Shown here piece after piece: positions 30,260 to 30,884 of a stretch of 30,884 nt of DNA. Within the stretch, counting starts at the first letter, position 1. Each line of letters begins with the position of its first letter. The notes beneath the pieces were generated by a model that was not told where the DNA came from, made no database searches, and saw only the letters and a program-made list of their open reading frames with translations. This DNA comes from RUG472 sp045224495 (lineage in GTDB: Bacteria; Bacillota; Clostridia; Christensenellales; CAG-138). The stretch covers positions 1 to 30,884 of the forward strand of contig JBGVAK010000018.1 of the NCBI GenBank assembly GCA_045224495.1, written 5' to 3'. The translations under genes and the position numbers were made by a program.

Positions 30260-30884
30260 TTACAGCTCGGCTAGGACGCCGGTCTTCTCGTTGAAGGCGT
30301 TGATGAGCTTATCGAGGTCCGCCGCCTGCTCGTGCATGTCGGTCCAGTAATGCTCATCGTACCACTGCTGGTTGATCTCCTCGTAGGTCTTGCCCTGCTG
30401 CTCCACCCAGGTGTAGTACTTCAGGTTGTGTACCCGCTTGCGATCCTGGTAGGAAAGCTCCAGCATGGCGTCGGTGCGGACGCCCTGGAGGTGCTTGGCA
30501 AAGTCGTAGGCTGCGGCCATCTCAGAGTAGGCGCCCTGCTGCTCATTGAGCTCCTGGATGCGGCTCTCGTACATGATGGCGGAGTCGGTGCAGACGGTGG
30601 CCACGATGTCGTGCTCGGTGAGCTCGTAGTACTTGGCCATCTTGATGCAGCACAGCATGTTGGCGATGCCGGAGATACCCATGAGGGACAGCTTCTCCAC
30701 GGTCTCGGCGGGGACGCCAGCCTCCTCCACCAGGTACTTCTTGCCCTCTTCGCTGTTGAAGAGCCGCAGGAGGTTCTGGGAGTCGTCGTCGTCGATATCG
30801 ATGACCATGTCGGTGTTCTTCACGTTGTGGATCCAGGGCACGTGCTTGTCGCCGATGCCCTCGATGCGGTGGCCGCCGAACCCG
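30260..30884 (-). CDS. PLP-dependent (fold type II, cysteine-synthase-like) protein, C-terminal part, cut by right edge
   Basis: About 207 residues of the C-terminal part are visible. The edge segment FGGHRIEGIGDKHVP matches the 'H-K-I-x-G-I-G-x-x-x-V-P' element of cysteine synthase and related fold-II PLP enzymes. The following ~190 residues (SLMGISGIANMLCCIKMAKY, TVCTDSAIMYESR, ending NEKTGVLAEL) do not look like ordinary CysK. They fit the long PLP-dependent 'subunit beta'-type proteins that lie next to thrC in Clostridia. The reaction is unknown. Five bases separate its stop codon from thrC, so they are cotranscribed. The active-site lysine lies outside the window. Confidence 0.65.
   Translation of the reverse strand, partial: GFGGHRIEGIGDKHVPWIHNVKNTDMVIDIDDDDSQNLLRLFNSEEGKKYLVEEAGVPAETVEKLSLMGISGIANMLCCIKMAKYYELTEHDIVATVCTDSAIMYESRIQELNEQQGAYSEMAAAYDFAKHLQGVRTDAMLELSYQDRKRVHNLKYYTWVEQQGKTYEEINQQWYDEHYWTDMHEQAADLDKLINAFNEKTGVLAEL

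Overview
This GC-rich window comes from an endospore-forming Firmicute, most likely a gut or rumen Clostridia member. The evidence is spoIVA, gpr and spoIIP together, strong purine-rich Shine-Dalgarno (SD) sites, TATAAT/TATACT-type promoters and a two-iron-sulfur-cluster aldo/keto reductase. The genus cannot be fixed from sequence alone. Nearly all genes lie on the minus strand; only an ABC exporter, a YhhN-family membrane protein and a lipid kinase are on the plus strand. Both edges cut genes. No rRNA, tRNA, CRISPR array or insertion sequence was seen.

Layout. Positions 1-3777 (minus) hold a tight accessory operon: HAD phosphatase, AlkZ-like winged-helix protein, GNAT acetyltransferase, ferredoxin-type aldo/keto reductase, DUF4298 protein and a standalone FakA-C-terminal-like protein cut by the left edge. 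Positions 3869-7302 hold a spore-photoproduct-lyase-family radical SAM protein and an 843-residue protein with a TIR domain, one membrane helix and a WD40-like propeller. Positions 7372-9560 have visibly lower GC and carry a VOC protein, a probable small ORF and a multi-domain GNAT fusion ending in an AAC(6')-like domain. Positions 9622-14384 are dnaE plus an RlmD-type 23S rRNA methyltransferase.

Positions 14644-16866 encode a secreted protein of four tandem Ig-like plus SH3b units, preceded by 11-bp-phased direct repeats that look like an OmpR-family response-regulator operator. Positions 17072-22216 form a sporulation and lysine/dipicolinate block (spoIVA, gpr, spoIIP, dapA, dapB). A near-consensus sigma-E promoter lies before spoIVA.

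Positions 22350-26464 hold the apparently leaderless ABC exporter, a convergent UPF0489 (peptide-arginase family) gene, and a divergent YhhN gene followed by a diacylglycerol-kinase-family gene. The last ends in a perfect bidirectional terminator. Positions 26510-30884 are amino-acid metabolism: a PLP-dependent protein (cut by the right edge), thrC, serC and serA, then a DUF3783 protein.

Working together: serC and serA feed serine synthesis, and thrC makes threonine. DapA and DapB make lysine and cell-wall precursors, and DapA also supplies the precursor of dipicolinate, which fits its place behind spore genes. The most unusual items are the TIR-membrane-propeller protein, the GNAT/AAC(6') fusion, the phased operator of the SH3 protein, the palindrome over the dnaE promoter and ribosome site, the leaderless exporter, and a recurring extended -10 string TGGTATACT.
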